From Toxotes chatareus (lineage: Eukaryota; Chordata; Actinopteri; Toxotidae), in assembly GCA_016801885.1 (NCBI GenBank), contig CM028896.1, positions 4,154,001-4,218,000 on the forward strand: a DNA stretch of 64,000 nucleotides, written 5' to 3'. Every line of letters begins with the position of its first letter. Positions within the stretch are counted from its first letter, which is position 1. Under the pieces are notes generated by a model, which worked only from the letters and a program-made list of their open reading frames with translations, was not told the DNA's origin and searched no databases. Positions 62,936 to 64,000 of this stretch are shown here, one piece after another. Both the position numbers and the translations under genes were made by a program.

Positions 62936-63149
62936 TGCTTGTGTGTGTTTGTGTGTGGGAGTGTGTTTGTGTGTGTATGTGTCAGGGTATCAAGGGTCGG
63001 ACATGGAGTACCGTCGCAGGGTCATGGAACTGGCAGTCACATTTCCCATAAATCAGCTGGTCAGTGCAGGGGGAAACGTGTGAAAGTCTGAGAGTGTGTG
63101 CACAAGACTATGCCTATTCCCTAAAGTGTGTGTCTCAGCAACCTCTGCC

Positions 63150-63335
63150 CCCTTCAGCTACATTTTTCCCTCGCTAGCTAATAGAGGGTATAATGTTAGA
63201 TGCAAATGACTGTTTTAATTGTTGCCTTATTAGCGGGGAGTGGGGGTATTAACTAAAGAACATCATGATGAAATGCCACTCAAAAGCAAGCTGCAGTCGG
63301 AATCAATCAGGGTAATTAATTACAAACATGAACAC
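63150..63335. promoter_or_regulatory. candidate conserved element with homeodomain palindrome
   Basis: It holds GTAATTAATTAC (63312-63323, a perfect 12-bp palindrome), AGATGCAAATGAC (octamer-like) and TTTTAATTGTTGCC. Non-coding. Inferred enhancer. Confidence 0.35.
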
Positions 63336-64000
63336 CACCATCAGTGTTTCCATAATGTTTACAATCAGACTCTGCGGTGCTCTCACTTCACTTCTCTCTC
63401 CGACTGCAGACCCCGACCTGAAACAAGCGGCGGGGGCCTCGTTTCCCGCACGGGTCCCCAACATGTTTACTGCTATCTTTTTACGAGCTGTTGTCCCAGG
63501 GCAAAACTTAATTGTTGTTTTTGTCGTTTAAAAAGATAAAGTATTTTTGAGCACCCTGCCTAAGGAGGATACAGACTAGCAAAGCAGTGTTTTAAATTAC
63601 TTGAAATGCTGATTTAATTAGTTTTGACCAATTTTATTCTCAGTGTATTGGACACATTCTTTGGTTTTCAATTAGAATTATATCTGGCAAAGTCTTTTTT
63701 TTTTACCCTTTATCTTACTGACACTTATTTATTGTTATTTTAACGTGCTTTGTAACTTTAATGAAAAATATAATACAGATAAGCAGAACAGCATCATTGA
63801 GTAAAATCATCAAGTTATTAATGTGATTTTTTTTTTCTTCATGGAACTAAAACTCTGGAAAAGTATTACGCATTTATTAAAGTTGTATTTGTTATCATGA
63901 AATGGGCCACATGTAAACTGCTGAACTTTTTTTTCAATGTTATTCAAATAGGAAATTAATTTTCTAGTACATATTATTTTTAGTACTGTTGAAAATAAGG
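63336..64000. other. window end, AT-rich non-coding sequence
   Basis: Poly-T stretches and AT-rich DNA. No exon seen on either strand. Confidence 0.45.

Overview
The window is vertebrate nuclear DNA, almost certainly from a teleost fish. Genes are split by short GT-AG introns. CA/TG microsatellites are abundant, and several interspersed repeats are types common in spiny-rayed fish genomes. The gene order KATNAL2, HDHD2, IER3IP1, SKOR2 matches human chromosome 18q21. A percomorph origin is my inference from the repeat content; the sequence does not name a species.

Layout. Positions 1-3329 (+) hold the last ten coding exons of katnal2, a katanin-like AAA ATPase. hdhd2 (-) lies tail-to-tail with it: eight coding exons at 3918-6385 encode 259 residues, and a probable non-coding first exon starts at 8197. 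ier3ip1 (-) has three coding exons at 10330-11213 encoding 82 residues, including a 56-base last exon too short to stand out as an open frame. skor2 (-) has seven coding exons at 13858-21777 encoding 803 residues, a probable 3' UTR exon below 13738 and a probable 5' UTR exon from 23625. All exon joins listed keep frame and use GT-AG sites.

From about 24.1 kb to the end, roughly 40 kb, I find no protein-coding gene. This desert upstream of skor2 holds microsatellites, three pyrimidine-rich blocks, decayed transposons and several complex-sequence islands that look like candidate conserved non-coding enhancers. The transposons include a hAT-type non-autonomous element with both ends and a target-site duplication, a broken ZBED/hAT coding fragment, Tc1-like ends and other fish repeats. 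The desert also holds a GC-rich island with a CRE and TATA-like box (26.17-26.41 kb), a near-perfect 23-bp-arm hairpin (27.66 kb) and a cluster of nested inverted repeats (45.26 kb).

The first three genes are housekeeping or cytoskeletal: microtubule severing, a HAD-family protein and ER-Golgi traffic. skor2 is a neuronal transcriptional co-repressor, and the flanking desert is the usual setting for long-range regulation of such a gene. I saw no prokaryotic, viral or otherwise novel gene system. The most interesting material is non-coding.
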